Positions 5,730-6,047 of a DNA stretch of 6,047 nucleotides are shown one piece after another. The position numbers and the translations under genes were made by a program. The notes under the pieces are model-generated. The model worked only from the letters and a program-made list of their open reading frames with translations, was not told the origin of the DNA and ran no database searches. Positions within the stretch are counted from its first letter, which is position 1, and each line of letters begins with the position of its first letter. The stretch is taken from NCBI GenBank assembly GCA_040901495.1, contig JBBDYO010000024.1, forward strand, positions 1 through 6,047, written 5' to 3'. This DNA is from VRUE01 sp040901495. GTDB taxonomy: Bacteria > Actinomycetota > Thermoleophilia > Solirubrobacterales > 70-9.

Positions 5730-6047
5730 GCCTCTGCCACCGCCCCGCCGCGGCGCGGGTCTGCCCCGCCGCTAAGCGCGCCTGTCTGGGGATCGCGGGC
5801 GACGGCCTGCACGCCGCCGAAGAATAGGTTGATCGCGGGCCGGCGGGCGACCGGCACCCCCCGTGCCTCGATCCGAGCCAGCGCGCCATCGTCGATACCG
5901 GGCTCGGCCTGGACGACTCCCTGCTCGAAGTGCAGGCGCGGCGCCCGCACCGCTTCGTCAGCGCCCATCCCCTCCTCCACCGCCCGCACGATCGTCTGCA
6001 CGATCGCCGAGCGGATCCGGTTGGAGCCGGCGCTGCCCAGCCCGAGC
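5726..6047 (-). CDS. gamma-glutamyltransferase family protein, C-terminal fragment (cut by window edge)
   Basis: The last 106 residues of a gamma-glutamyltranspeptidase-family Ntn hydrolase, which transfers or hydrolyses gamma-glutamyl groups of glutathione-like compounds. The fragment opens with GLGSAGSNRIRSAIVQTIV, corresponding to the G-S-x-G-x-x-R-I segment after the active site, then EAVRAPRLHFE (31-41), and the family's C-terminal pattern FFGGVQAVARD (75-85) with GADPRRGGA (94-102). The catalytic threonine of the small subunit lies beyond the right edge, so activity cannot be judged. The frame stays open to the edge; internal GTG codons such as the one at 6001 are not starts. The TGA stop overlaps the GTG of the cyclase by four bases, so this gene should lie upstream in the same operon. 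Related acylase- or hydrolase-type members of the family are possible. Confidence 0.88.
   Translation of the reverse strand, partial: LGLGSAGSNRIRSAIVQTIVRAVEEGMGADEAVRAPRLHFEQGVVQAEPGIDDGALARIEARGVPVARRPAINLFFGGVQAVARDPQTGALSGGADPRRGGAVAEA

Overview
This 6047-base window comes from a very GC-rich genome with strong G/C bias at third codon positions, tightly packed overlapping genes, GTG starts and few Shine-Dalgarno sites. Protein resemblances recalled from memory point to an actinobacterium: several products look like Mycobacterium tuberculosis proteins, but the gene order is not mycobacterial. A deep-branching class such as Thermoleophilia is a reasonable guess, not a proof.

Layout. (1) Bases 1-3044, minus strand: a three-gene operon read right to left, consisting of a SAM-dependent methyltransferase, a GH57/DUF1957 alpha-glucan branching-type enzyme and a GT4 glucosyltransferase cut by the left edge. 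Order, orientation and signature motifs match Rv3030-Rv3031-Rv3032, the mycobacterial locus for methylglucose lipopolysaccharide (MGLP) and related alpha-glucans. (2) Bases 3045-3185: a 141-base divergent promoter region with a small inverted repeat. (3) Bases 3186-4103, plus strand: a second class I SAM methyltransferase of unknown substrate. (4) Bases 4113-6047, minus strand: another operon read right to left, consisting of the C-terminal end of a gamma-glutamyltransferase, a class III adenylate cyclase with an Rv1264-type N-terminal regulatory domain, and a beta-carbonic anhydrase of the Rv1284 type. Joints in this operon are a 4-base overlap and a 3-base gap. The plus-strand methyltransferase and the carbonic anhydrase converge tail to tail with 9 bases between them.

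How the genes may work together. The left operon could make, branch and methylate an intracellular alpha-1,4-glucan, as the mycobacterial locus does; the divergent methyltransferase could be a further modifying enzyme. The right operon places an enzyme that interconverts CO2 and bicarbonate (and so affects local pH) next to a cyclase whose best-known relative is pH-gated, suggesting a CO2/pH-to-cAMP signalling unit. Both proposals are inferences from gene content and order. There is no gene-free stretch over 300 bases, and I see no tRNA, rRNA, mobile element, CRISPR array or convincing intrinsic terminator.
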